From NCBI RefSeq assembly GCF_011039205.1, contig NZ_JAAKEL010000010.1:1-64000 (forward strand): a DNA stretch of 64,000 nt, read 5' to 3'. This stretch comes from Dysgonomonas sp. ZJ279. Its GTDB lineage: Bacteria; Bacteroidota; Bacteroidia; Bacteroidales; Dysgonomonadaceae. The position numbers and the translations under genes are program-made. The notes under the pieces are model-generated. The model was given only the letters and a program-made list of their open reading frames with translations, was not told the origin of the DNA and did not search any database. Position 1 is the first letter of the stretch. Each line of letters opens with the position of its first letter. Positions 6,544 to 15,725 of the stretch are shown here, piece by piece.

Positions 6544-9500
6544 ATGCATAAGTTTGTAGAAAATATTATAGCCTTTGCGCTACGTAATCATATACTTGTT
6601 CTTTTTCTTACAGGACTGATGTTTGTTGTAGGAATAGTCTGCTACATCCATACTCCTATTGAGGCTTATCCCGATGTAACAAATACGCGTGTACGGATTA
6701 TAACACAGTGGCCGGGAAGAAGCGCTGAGGAAATCGAAAAATTCGTTACATTACCCATTATGAGAGAGATGAACACCATACCTCGTAAAAGTGATGTACG
6801 ATCAACTTCTTTATTTGGGTTATCAGTTGTTACCGTAATTTTCGAAGATGATGTGGATGACTTTTTTGCTCAGCAATATGCATCTAACCGTATGCAAGAT
6901 CTCGATCTACCCGATGGTGCCGACCCTTCCATCGAGCCTCCTTCGGGAGCAACCGGCGAGATATACCGCTATGTATTGAAGAGTGACTTACCAATTAGAG
7001 AGATTGCAGCTATAAATGAATGGGTAATAGAACGCGAACTACTATCTGTACCGGGCGTGGCCAGTATAAATAGTTTTGGAGGCGAAGAAAAAATATTTGA
7101 AATAAAAGTCGATCCTACCGAGCTAAATAACTACAACTTATCTCCGCTAGAGGTATATGAAGCAGTATCGAATAGTAATATTAATGTCGGAGGAGACATT
7201 ATTCAAAAAGGTAGCCAAGCCTTTGTAGTAAGGGGCATTGGACTACTTGAAAGTATAGAGGATATAGAAAATATTCTCATAGAAGTAAAAGGCGGTACAC
7301 CTATTCGGGTAAAACAAGTCGCATCTGTCAGCATCTCATCCAAACCGAGATTAGGACAAGTTGGTCTTGGCTATCAGGACGATGTTGTACAAGGCATCGT
7401 TGTTATGCTACGAGGACAAAATCCGAGTGAAGTAATCAATCACCTAAAAGATAAAATAACCGAATTAAATGAACGGATTTTACCCGAAAACGTAAAAATA
7501 GAACCGTTTTTAGATCGCACAACGTTGGTGGATTCTACAGTGCATACAGTAATCAAAAATTTGCTGGAAGGAATCATTTTGGTTTCCATTGTAGTCTTCA
7601 TATTCTTATTCAACTGGCGGACAACAGTTATTGTTGCGTCTGTGATTCCACTTTCGTTTCTTTTTGCGATCATTATGCTGAGAATACAGGGTTTACCTGC
7701 CAATCTTATTTCGATGGGTGCTTTAGATTTCGGGCTTCTGCTCGAAGGCACATTGGTGATTGTCGAAATAGTATTTGTTGCGATGGAAAAACGATCGCTC
7801 CAACTTGGCGAACGCTTCACTAAAACATCTAAAAGCGGGCTTATCAAAAAGAGTGCGGGAAGTGTAGCTTCACATATATTCTTTGCTCAAATCATTCTGG
7901 TAGTGGCAATGATACCAATTTTCTCTTTCGAGAAAGTGGAAGGTAAAATGTTCTCACCACTCGCATTTACTTTAGGGTATGCACTATTAGGATCTCTTAT
8001 ATTATCACTGACTTATGTACCGGTAGTATGCAAGATATTGTTGAAGAAACCGGTAGTAAGTAAAACTAATTTTATCAGCCGATTCTTCACTGGCACATTA
8101 TATAAAATATATGAGTTTGCGTCTCGTTACCGCAAAGGTGCTATTATATCGTTCAGTGTATTATTGATCGTTTGCATCGTTCGTTTCTGCTTCTGGGGTA
8201 CTGAATTTATACCAAGTATGAATGAAGGAGCAATTTATATTCGGGCAACATTGCCTAATAGTATAAATCTTGACGAATCTGTTGAAGTAACCAAACAGAT
8301 GAAGTCTAAACTCCGAAATTTCGATGAAGTACAATTTGTATTAAGTCAAACGGGAAGACCGAATGATGGAACAGACCCTACAGGCTTTTTCAATATAGAA
8401 TTTCATGCCCAGCTTAAACCGGAGAAAGAATGGAAACGAAAAGTCAAAAAAGATCAGTTGATAATGCAAATGCAAGACTCTCTCGATATATATCCCGGTG
8501 TAATATTTGGTTTCAGTCAGCCCATCCAAGATAATGTAGAAGAATATGTTGCAGGAGTAAAAAGTGCACTCGTCATCAAAATATTCGGAGACGATCTCTT
8601 GCAATTGGAAGACCTCGCAGATCAAACTGCGGCAATAATAAAAGATGTGAACGGTGTAGAAGATGTTAATGTGTTTAGAAGTATTGGTTTGCCCGAATTG
8701 CAAATAAAGTTAGATGAAGCACGCATGGCTCGTTATGCAGTATCAATGGCTGATGCTCAGGCTGTAGTCGAAATGGCCATAGGAGGAAAAGCTGCAACAA
8801 AATTCTATGAAGGAGAGCGCACCTTCGATATACAAGTACGTTTTCAGAAAGAACATCGGGATAATGAAGATAAAATAGGAAACATACTCATTCCTACAAT
8901 GGACGGGAAATATGTTCCGTTAAAAGAAATAGCCGATATTACGTTTATAACCGGTCCCACATTTGTGTATCGCGACGGTAGCAGCCGCTATATCGGTGTC
9001 GGATTCAGTATTCGCGATCGCGATTTAGGATCGACAATAGCAGAAGCCCAGCAAAAAGTAAATCAGAATATACAACTCAAAACTGAAAACAAAATGGTAT
9101 GGGCAGGTGAGTTCGAAAGTCAACAACGGGCAACAAACCGTCTGATGCTTATCGTTCCCGCAGTATTGCTACTAATATTATTCTTATTGTACCTCAATTT
9201 TGGAACAGTAAAAGATACCCTGATTGCTGCAAGTGCTATGCCCTACGCCTTAATAGGAGGATTTATTTCGCTATGGATAACGGGGACAATCTTTGGAATA
9301 TCGGCCGGAATAGGATTTGTTATTTTATTTGGTATAACGGCAATAGATAGCATTCTGCTGATAGCTTTGATGAAAAACAAAATGCAACAAACCCGTAATC
9401 TGCGCGTGGCAATTGACAGTGCTGTGAAAAGTCGGATAAGACCCGTATTGATGATCGCTTTGATGGGATCGATGGGATTACTTCCTGCTGCCTTATCGAG

Positions 9501-9648
9501 TGGAATGGGATCGGAAATCCAAAAACCATTGGCAATAATGATCGTTGGGGGAATTATTACATGTATGATATTATCATTTACTGTTTTACCACAAGTATTC
9601 TATTTTGCATATCGCCGAGATAAGAGATTGAAAAGAGATCAGGATTGA
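6544..9648 (+). CDS. CzcA/CusA-family heavy-metal RND efflux pump
   Basis: 1034-residue inner-membrane proton/cation antiporter of the HME-RND subfamily, usual length. It starts with the hallmark amphipathic helix and TM1, followed by TPIEAYPDVTNTRV. TM4 carries the HME signature GALDFGLLLEGTLVIVE, with acidic residues D395, E401 and E408 at the positions of D402, D408 and E415 in CzcA. The middle aspartate is replaced by glutamate, a conservative but notable change in the proton path. Two large periplasmic loops and a second six-helix bundle follow. The gene lies 96 bases after the adaptor gene, still in the same direction, and 41 bases before the response regulator. It expels divalent or monovalent metal cations; which metal is unclear. 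Confidence 0.93.
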   Translation: MHKFVENIIAFALRNHILVLFLTGLMFVVGIVCYIHTPIEAYPDVTNTRVRIITQWPGRSAEEIEKFVTLPIMREMNTIPRKSDVRSTSLFGLSVVTVIFEDDVDDFFAQQYASNRMQDLDLPDGADPSIEPPSGATGEIYRYVLKSDLPIREIAAINEWVIERELLSVPGVASINSFGGEEKIFEIKVDPTELNNYNLSPLEVYEAVSNSNINVGGDIIQKGSQAFVVRGIGLLESIEDIENILIEVKGGTPIRVKQVASVSISSKPRLGQVGLGYQDDVVQGIVVMLRGQNPSEVINHLKDKITELNERILPENVKIEPFLDRTTLVDSTVHTVIKNLLEGIILVSIVVFIFLFNWRTTVIVASVIPLSFLFAIIMLRIQGLPANLISMGALDFGLLLEGTLVIVEIVFVAMEKRSLQLGERFTKTSKSGLIKKSAGSVASHIFFAQIILVVAMIPIFSFEKVEGKMFSPLAFTLGYALLGSLILSLTYVPVVCKILLKKPVVSKTNFISRFFTGTLYKIYEFASRYRKGAIISFSVLLIVCIVRFCFWGTEFIPSMNEGAIYIRATLPNSINLDESVEVTKQMKSKLRNFDEVQFVLSQTGRPNDGTDPTGFFNIEFHAQLKPEKEWKRKVKKDQLIMQMQDSLDIYPGVIFGFSQPIQDNVEEYVAGVKSALVIKIFGDDLLQLEDLADQTAAIIKDVNGVEDVNVFRSIGLPELQIKLDEARMARYAVSMADAQAVVEMAIGGKAATKFYEGERTFDIQVRFQKEHRDNEDKIGNILIPTMDGKYVPLKEIADITFITGPTFVYRDGSSRYIGVGFSIRDRDLGSTIAEAQQKVNQNIQLKTENKMVWAGEFESQQRATNRLMLIVPAVLLLILFLLYLNFGTVKDTLIAASAMPYALIGGFISLWITGTIFGISAGIGFVILFGITAIDSILLIALMKNKMQQTRNLRVAIDSAVKSRIRPVLMIALMGSMGLLPAALSSGMGSEIQKPLAIMIVGGIITCMILSFTVLPQVFYFAYRRDKRLKRDQD

Positions 9649-9689
9649 TAAATAATCCTTATTTTTATAGTCTAAAAATATAGGAATAT

Positions 9690-10373
9690 ATGGAATTACT
9701 TCTTGTAGAAGACAATAAGCGAATTAGTGAGTTTGTTGTCAAAGGTCTTGAAGAAAGCGGGTTTTCAGTTGTATTGGCTGAAAATGGAACTGATGCCCGT
9801 AGCTTTATTGCCAACAAAGAATGGGATCTGATATTACTGGATATCATGCTTCCTGATATTGACGGTATAGAACTTCTACAATACACCCGCTATAAGAAGA
9901 TTAATACACCTATTCTGGTAATCAGTGCCTTAAGCGAACCGGAAGATAAGGTAAAAGCCCTCGATTACGGAGCAGATGATTACTTATCAAAACCATTCCA
10001 TTTCAAAGAATTAATTGCCCGGATCAATGCTCTCACCCGCAGAGCAAAACTCGATTACAACACTCCCTCGGAAATACTTGAATGTGAGGGTCTAAAATTA
10101 TATATCGATAAACATCGTGTAGAAAGAGACGGAAGAGAAATAAAACTAACTTTTCAGGAATTTAAACTCCTAAAACTATTGATGGAGCACCCTAACAAAG
10201 TACTTTCCAGAGCTCAGATACTGGATACAGTCTGGGGTATAAATTATGATACAAACACCAATGTTGTTGATGTTTACATATCATATCTCCGCAATAAAAT
10301 AGACACAGCAGATGCCACTAAACTGATAGATACGGTAAAAGGCAGAGGCTATTTAATACGAACAAGAGAATGA
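9690..10373 (+). CDS. OmpR/CusR-type response regulator
   Basis: 227 residues. A receiver domain (about 1-115) has acidic pocket E7-D8, phospho-acceptor D51 in LILLDIMLP and the K in DYLSKPF. An OmpR-type winged helix (about 130-225) ends VKGRGYLIRTRE. The stop overlaps the sensor-kinase start (ATGA at 10370), so the two are translationally coupled. Position behind the metal-efflux genes makes it the likely activator of this operon, probably acting at the 11-bp direct repeats before 4056. Confidence 0.93.
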   Translation: MELLLVEDNKRISEFVVKGLEESGFSVVLAENGTDARSFIANKEWDLILLDIMLPDIDGIELLQYTRYKKINTPILVISALSEPEDKVKALDYGADDYLSKPFHFKELIARINALTRRAKLDYNTPSEILECEGLKLYIDKHRVERDGREIKLTFQEFKLLKLLMEHPNKVLSRAQILDTVWGINYDTNTNVVDVYISYLRNKIDTADATKLIDTVKGRGYLIRTRE

Positions 10374-11734
10374 AAGTACAAACTCGTCTGGCTCTGTTTT
10401 GTTCTATTGTATTCGGGGTGATTTTTGCAATTATATCCCTCCTTATTTATGGCTTGTTTTATCAGAATACAGAGAAACAAATATATAACAATCTCAAAAA
10501 AACAGCTTACATTTCGGCAATCTTCTATTTAGAAGAGGATGAGCTCAATAGTAAAGATTTCGAAAAGGTAAAGGATCAGTTCGATGAATTCGTTTCAGAT
10601 GCTTCTTATCAGATATATGATAAAGAGAACAATATTTGTTATGGAACTCAACAACCCAACATACCTGCCGATATTCTAGATAAAATAAGGAACGAAAAAT
10701 CTCTCTCTTTTAAAACGGATGGGTTTCGATGCTATGGTATCTTTTACGAAGATAACCAAGGAAACTTTGTAGTTATTACAAAAAATAAAGAAGAGGAATT
10801 GTCCATGCAAATGAATATCTTATTATGGATACTTTCCGCATCATTTTTTATTGGGCTTATTGCAATTATAGGATTAAGCAGATGGGTTTCGCATGTTGCA
10901 TACCGTCCATTTCAGAAAGTTATAAACCAAGTAAATAGTATATCGACAAATGATTTAAATGTACAGATCGAATCGCCCGAAACAAAAGATGAGTTACAGG
11001 ATCTAATTGATACATTTAATAAACTCTTGACCAAAATATCGGAGACTCTCATCATTCAGAAAAATTTTGTCAGTTATGTTTCACACGAATTCAAAACACC
11101 TTTAGCATCCATCTTAGGCAATCTCGAGGTCTTTTCTATGAAAGAGCGTACTTCCGAAGAATATATGAATTTATCTAAGAAATTAATTCAGGAAATATAT
11201 CAGTTGGAAGGGATTTTAGATACCCTTATTATTGTGTCCGATCTCAGAAAAGATTCAGATATAACGACATTAGTAAGAATCGATGAACTGATATGGGAAA
11301 TAATAAATAAAATAACAGAGCATTATCCAAGCTCAAAAATAAAAGTCAATACAGATATTCAGTCCGAGGACGAACATTTGTTGTCAATCAGTAGAGATAA
11401 GACTCAGCTATTTATGTCTTTATTCAATCTGATAGAAAATGGAGTAAAATATTCTCATGGAAATGCAGTCGATATCCATATTTATAAAAATAATGACAAT
11501 GCTTTATGCCTGTCAATAACTGACTATGGAATTGGGATTCCTCCCGAACAATTGGAGAACATAAGTAAGCCTTTTTACAGAGCCGACAATGCTAATCAGA
11601 TACAGGGTAGCGGTATAGGCCTTTCTATCGCACTCAGAATACTTGAAAAAAATAACATCAAATATGAGATCATATCTGAATTAAATAAGGGGACAAAAAT
11701 CACTATAATACTACAAAATACAACATATCTATGA
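10370..11734 (+). CDS. Membrane sensor histidine kinase (CusS-like)
   Basis: 454 residues. TM1 is at about 7-31, a periplasmic sensor region of about 115 residues follows, then TM2 at about 148-170, HAMP, and a HisKA domain with H239 in VSYVSHEFKTPLAS. The HATPase domain has the N-box NLIENGVKYS, G1 DYGIGIPP and G2 GSGIGLSIA. The gene overlaps the regulator before it and the Tag gene after it by 4 bases each. It senses periplasmic metal by analogy with CusS. The sensor loop is acidic but has no obvious His/Met cluster, so the ligand is an inference from context. Confidence 0.92.
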   Translation: MKVQTRLALFCSIVFGVIFAIISLLIYGLFYQNTEKQIYNNLKKTAYISAIFYLEEDELNSKDFEKVKDQFDEFVSDASYQIYDKENNICYGTQQPNIPADILDKIRNEKSLSFKTDGFRCYGIFYEDNQGNFVVITKNKEEELSMQMNILLWILSASFFIGLIAIIGLSRWVSHVAYRPFQKVINQVNSISTNDLNVQIESPETKDELQDLIDTFNKLLTKISETLIIQKNFVSYVSHEFKTPLASILGNLEVFSMKERTSEEYMNLSKKLIQEIYQLEGILDTLIIVSDLRKDSDITTLVRIDELIWEIINKITEHYPSSKIKVNTDIQSEDEHLLSISRDKTQLFMSLFNLIENGVKYSHGNAVDIHIYKNNDNALCLSITDYGIGIPPEQLENISKPFYRADNANQIQGSGIGLSIALRILEKNNIKYEIISELNKGTKITIILQNTTYL

Positions 11735-12276
11735 CCTATTGTGAATACGTAAATAATTTATCTACCGAAGATACAAATCCCAATATTGATTATCACAATA
11801 ATCATTACGGATTCCCTATCGATGATGACAATGAGCTTTTTGAACGACTTGTTTTAGAAATAAACCAAGCCGGACTAAGCTGGATAACCATTCTGAAAAA
11901 ACAGAAGAATTTTCAAAAAGCATACAATAATTTTGATATTCTTACTGTAGCATCTTACGGAGAAAAAGACTGCGAGCGTCTACTTAATGATCCGGGAATT
12001 ATCCGTAACAAGTTAAAAATAAATGCTGCAATACACAATGCGAATGTAATATTGGAGCTACAAAAAGCACATGGCTCTTTTAAAAATTGGCTCGATATGA
12101 ATCATCCTCTTACAAAAGATGAATGGGTAAAATTATTTAAGAAAAACTTCAAATTCGTAGGTGGAGAAATTGTCAATGAATTCTTAATGAGTAGTGGTTA
12201 CCTATCTGGTTCCCACACAGCAGATTGCCCTATTTATCAAAAGATATTAAATGCTAAACCAGCTTGGAATAAATGA
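11731..12276 (+). CDS. tag: DNA-3-methyladenine glycosylase I
   Basis: 181-residue Tag-family base-excision repair enzyme that removes 3-methyladenine from alkylated DNA. It matches the family closely: zinc ligand Cys4 in the N-terminal MTYCEYV, His22 in the IDYHNNHYG block, the conserved LEINQAGLSWITILKK with the catalytic glutamate, GIIRNKLKINA, FKFVGGEIV, and the second zinc pair in SGSHTADCP near the C-terminus. Both ends overlap neighbours by 4 bases, so it is cotranslated with a metal-responsive kinase and a hydrolase. A link between metal stress and DNA repair is suggested by context only. Confidence 0.93.
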   Translation: MTYCEYVNNLSTEDTNPNIDYHNNHYGFPIDDDNELFERLVLEINQAGLSWITILKKQKNFQKAYNNFDILTVASYGEKDCERLLNDPGIIRNKLKINAAIHNANVILELQKAHGSFKNWLDMNHPLTKDEWVKLFKKNFKFVGGEIVNEFLMSSGYLSGSHTADCPIYQKILNAKPAWNK

Positions 12277-13025
12277 AAAATCTAATTTTCCTTAGTTTTC
12301 TGTTAATACATATAGTAAATTTACATGCACAAAAGAGTAATACGAAATCTTATAAATACACAAATATGAAAATAGAAGTTAATAATATCACACTGAATTA
12401 TATTAAAGAAGGTCAAGGTAATCCTCTGATTTTAATGCATGGGAATGGCGAAGATTCTGGCATCTTCAATGAACTGACCGAGAAATTAAAAGAAAACTAT
12501 ACCATATATGCTATTGATAGCCGAAATCATGGTGGCAGCACAAAAACCGAAGATTTTACTTATGAAACAATGGCAGAGGACGTTTATCAATTCATAGAAA
12601 AACTCGAACTAAAAAATGTATCTGTAATAGGCTTTAGCGATGGCGCAATCTTAAGTTTGCTATTGGCTATAGACCATGATAATTTATTCCATAAAATGGC
12701 GCTTTTGGGTGTGAATTTAAAACCGACAGACTTCAAAACCGATATCTACAATTACTTAGTAGACGAATATGAAAATACAAAAGACCCTTTGATAAAAATG
12801 ATGCTGGAACAACCAAATATCGAGCTAGAACAATTGAAAGATATACATACGCCCACATTATTGATTGCAGGTGAAGATGACATATATAAAGAAGAAAGCT
12901 TTGACGATATTGTAAAAATTATGCCAAATGCGAGATTACAAATAATGAAAGGACACGATCATGGTAGTTATATCATAAATAAAGATATCTTATACCCATA
13001 TTTAGAAAACTTCTTAAAAGAATGA
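12273..13025 (+). CDS. Exported alpha/beta hydrolase
   Basis: 250 residues. Signal peptide (MKNLIFLSFLLIHIVNLHAQ) then an alpha/beta-hydrolase fold with oxyanion motif LMHGNGED, nucleophile elbow GFSDGA (Ser122), acid in LLIAGEDDIY and catalytic His in GHDHGSY. The start overlaps the tag stop by 4 bases, making it the last gene of the efflux/two-component/tag cluster. Likely a periplasmic esterase or peptidase-like hydrolase; the substrate cannot be told. An internal ATG (12366) would give a cytoplasmic form without signal peptide, but the first start has the better context. Confidence 0.85.
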   Translation: MKNLIFLSFLLIHIVNLHAQKSNTKSYKYTNMKIEVNNITLNYIKEGQGNPLILMHGNGEDSGIFNELTEKLKENYTIYAIDSRNHGGSTKTEDFTYETMAEDVYQFIEKLELKNVSVIGFSDGAILSLLLAIDHDNLFHKMALLGVNLKPTDFKTDIYNYLVDEYENTKDPLIKMMLEQPNIELEQLKDIHTPTLLIAGEDDIYKEESFDDIVKIMPNARLQIMKGHDHGSYIINKDILYPYLENFLKE

Positions 13026-13123
13026 GACTGAACTAGATAATTTACTATTACGTTTCGACCTTAGAATCAATTTTACATAGCGATTGTAAAAGACAACTGT
13101 GTACGACCTTAAAATTTTATATT

Positions 13124-15409
13124 ATGAAAATCAAGAAAAAAAAGATTTTCGGCTGTCTGCTTATTCTGACAGTCGCATTTTGCGCTTATTCGTGCAATAA
13201 TTCTTCGCTTGACAACAGCTTAAAAGCCGATTTCAAAAATCCGCCAAATAAATATCGCCCGATGCCTTTCTGGCACATCAACGGTAATTTGACAACCGAG
13301 GGTATCAATAAGCGTATAACCGAAGCCAGAACTCTATCGGGTTTCGGCGGTGTCACAGTACTTCCAGTCAATCCAAACACTCAATGGCAAACGGGATACC
13401 TCTGCCCGGGTACAGAGCCGACCTACCTAAGCGAAGAGTATTTTAATCGATATGCAGACATTCTAAGTATATCTGAAAAACAAGGTATGGAGGTCATTCT
13501 ATACGACGATATAGATTTCCCGAGCGGCAGCGCCGGAGGAAGGCTACAAAAGGAATATCCTCAATACACAAGAAAGGAACTAAATAAAGATGAATTTTTA
13601 ATACAAGGAAAACAACTTTTCAAGAAACAAGCGCCAGATACAACATCCTTACTTCTTGCTGTTTCGGCAATGAACACAAAGAGCCTCGAAGTAGTAGATC
13701 TTAAGCCATATATGAAAGGTAAGAGTTTAGAATGGAATGTTCCTCTGGGAGAATGGCGTGTAATGTTCTTCTCCTGTAAATATAATACAGCAGATGCGGT
13801 CGATTATATGCAGCCTGAAGCCGTTTCGAAAGTGCTGGAAATGACTTACGACCAATATGGTAAAAGATTCGGCAAATATTTTGGGAATGTAATAACCAAA
13901 ACATTTTATGACGATGTTGGTTTCGTACATCAGGAAAATGTATGGACACCAGCTATAAGCACGATTTTTGAAGAAAAATATGGAAAAAATCCGGCTTTAT
14001 ATTACCCTGCTCTTTATTACGACATCGGTCCCGAAACCCATCAGGCTCGTGTAGCATTTTTCGATATACGTTCCGAACTAATGGCCGAAGGTTATGTCAA
14101 ATCGGTAGCCGAATGGTCAGCTAAAAATAATTTGAGAAGCATGGGGCATCCGCCTGAAAATTATAGTCCTAATTCGGTCGTAGCCCATGGCGATATCTTA
14201 AAATACTATAGACATACCCAAATACCGCTAATGGATGCAATATTCTATTACGGTCGTGGAATACATGGATATAAACAAATAAGTTCGGCCGCCGATTTAG
14301 GAGACAAACCAATAGTGGGGGCTGAATTATGTGGAGCATTCCCTGCCGATATGGATTCCCTCACCTTGTATAGAACCGTAATGGATGCAATGGCGCGTGG
14401 AGTGAATTTTGCAGTGCCTCACGGCATGTGGTATACAACCGATGCTGACAAAATCCGCATACCTCCACTTATTTCACATGAGAATCCTTTACTTAGAGAT
14501 TGTTTACCAAACTATAGCGCTTATGTCGGGCGTTCTTGTATGATGTTGCAAGGTGGTAATCGGGTCTCAGATATAGCTTTATTGTGGCCTATAACAGCTA
14601 TACAAGGTGAAACCTATATAAATAGAGATGCTACATCAGGTCTGCCTGTGGCCAATTGGCTTCCCGAACACGTTAATCATCATGTTTTAAGCAATTTACT
14701 AACAAATGATATCCGTAGAGACTTCACATTTGTTCATCCTGAAAATTTATGTAACGGGAAAATCACAAGTAATGGTAAAGAATTGAAACTAAACAATACT
14801 ACAAATATTCAAAATTTCAAAGTATTGATAATGCCGGGAGGTGATGTGATCTCATTATCGACACTAAAGAGTATAAAACAATACTATGACAATGGTGGTA
14901 GTGTTATTGCGACAGCTTCTTTGCCGTTTAAATCTGCTGAATTTAGTGCCGACAGGGAAGTTCAACGCATAATAACAGAATTATTTGGCATTGATCCGAA
15001 ACTAGGAATTCCATCCGACATATTCAAAACAAATACGAAGGGTGGGCAAATTGCTTTTATCGCAAATACAACACAAGAGAATATGGAAACTACATTTGCT
15101 AAGATGAATATATCCGCAGATATTAATTTCGCAGATATACACTCTGACAAAAGTATTGGCTATGTAAATTACATTCATAAACAAAAAGATGGAAAAGACA
15201 TCTTTTTCTTTACCAACACAACTGACCGTCCATTAGATACATGGGTCGATATTAGAGGATCATTAAATCTGGAAGAATGGAATCCTCATACAGGTTCAAT
15301 AAAAGAGTGGTCTAAAACTGAATCAATAAAGGATAAGGACGGAAATAAATATACCCGTATCCATTTAGTTTTATCTCCCGTAAGTTCTGTTTTTGCAGTA
15401 TCGATATAA
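13124..15409 (+). CDS. GH106-like (alpha-L-rhamnosidase family) lipoprotein
   Basis: 761-residue lipoprotein: the signal peptide ends AYSC (Cys24). The mature part begins with the GH106-type opening FKNPPNKYRPMPFWHINGNL, followed by TTEGINKRITEARTLSGFGGVTV and the YDDIDFPSGSAGG block. The GH106-like barrel region extends to about residue 480. A second segment contains a GATase-like stretch (KVLIMPGGDVISLSTLKSIKQYYDNGGSVIATA), and the C-terminus is a short beta domain. Known GH106 enzymes are usually above 1000 residues with C-terminal beta-sandwich modules; this one is shorter, so substrate and even activity are uncertain. It stands alone, 98 bases after the hydrolase, and ends at a strong terminator. 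Confidence 0.72.
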   Translation: MKIKKKKIFGCLLILTVAFCAYSCNNSSLDNSLKADFKNPPNKYRPMPFWHINGNLTTEGINKRITEARTLSGFGGVTVLPVNPNTQWQTGYLCPGTEPTYLSEEYFNRYADILSISEKQGMEVILYDDIDFPSGSAGGRLQKEYPQYTRKELNKDEFLIQGKQLFKKQAPDTTSLLLAVSAMNTKSLEVVDLKPYMKGKSLEWNVPLGEWRVMFFSCKYNTADAVDYMQPEAVSKVLEMTYDQYGKRFGKYFGNVITKTFYDDVGFVHQENVWTPAISTIFEEKYGKNPALYYPALYYDIGPETHQARVAFFDIRSELMAEGYVKSVAEWSAKNNLRSMGHPPENYSPNSVVAHGDILKYYRHTQIPLMDAIFYYGRGIHGYKQISSAADLGDKPIVGAELCGAFPADMDSLTLYRTVMDAMARGVNFAVPHGMWYTTDADKIRIPPLISHENPLLRDCLPNYSAYVGRSCMMLQGGNRVSDIALLWPITAIQGETYINRDATSGLPVANWLPEHVNHHVLSNLLTNDIRRDFTFVHPENLCNGKITSNGKELKLNNTTNIQNFKVLIMPGGDVISLSTLKSIKQYYDNGGSVIATASLPFKSAEFSADREVQRIITELFGIDPKLGIPSDIFKTNTKGGQIAFIANTTQENMETTFAKMNISADINFADIHSDKSIGYVNYIHKQKDGKDIFFFTNTTDRPLDTWVDIRGSLNLEEWNPHTGSIKEWSKTESIKDKDGNKYTRIHLVLSPVSSVFAVSI

Positions 15410-15430
15410 TAGAGAATATAAGAATATTTA

Positions 15431-15474
15431 GAATAAAGAAGGAGATAGTCTATCGATTATCTCCTTCTTTATTC
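15431..15474. terminator. Terminator between convergent genes
   Basis: Perfect 17-bp stem (15431-15447 with 15458-15474; arm GAATAAAGAAGGAGATA) with a 10-base loop, 22 bases after the GH106-like gene. The T-rich right arm serves the plus strand and the arm symmetry also allows minus-strand use. Confidence 0.8.
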
Positions 15475-15477
15475 TAG

Positions 15478-15700
15478 CGTGAGTTCGAAGTAAGAAAAGG
15501 AACAATAAAATCTTCATCCGAATTCGTCATCCCGAACTGAAAGGAGGGATCTACTCTGAAATAAGCCATTAGCTAATAGCTATTGGCTTATAGCCTCAAG
15601 AGATAATAGATCCCTCCTTTCAGTTCGGGATGACAGAATGGACGAAAGATAGATACTAATTCATACCTCACAATAATATGATGCTTACTTCGAACTCACG
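15478..15700. repeat. 223-bp element bounded by 17-bp inverted repeats
   Basis: CGTGAGTTCGAAGTAAG at 15478-15494 is repeated in exact inverse at 15684-15700. The family 2 palindrome (15526-15634) sits inside, so this is a nested structure. It lies between the convergent GH106-like and glucan-synthase genes. Confidence 0.8.
15526..15634. repeat. Palindromic repeat, family 2 copy C
   Basis: Two perfect 27-bp inverted arms (15526-15552 and 15608-15634, beginning GTCATCCCGAACTGAAAGG) enclose a 55-base loop. The same arms recur at 63837-63931. Compared with that copy the loop is in the reverse orientation and about 14 bases longer. Confidence 0.9.
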
Positions 15701-15725
15701 TTATTTTAAATATTAAGTTCAGCTT

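Noticed and set aside
7440-7847. 135-residue minus-strand ORF inside the CzcA-like gene
   Set aside because: Lies antisense to a well-conserved membrane protein, has no family features and no start context; an opposite-strand shadow.
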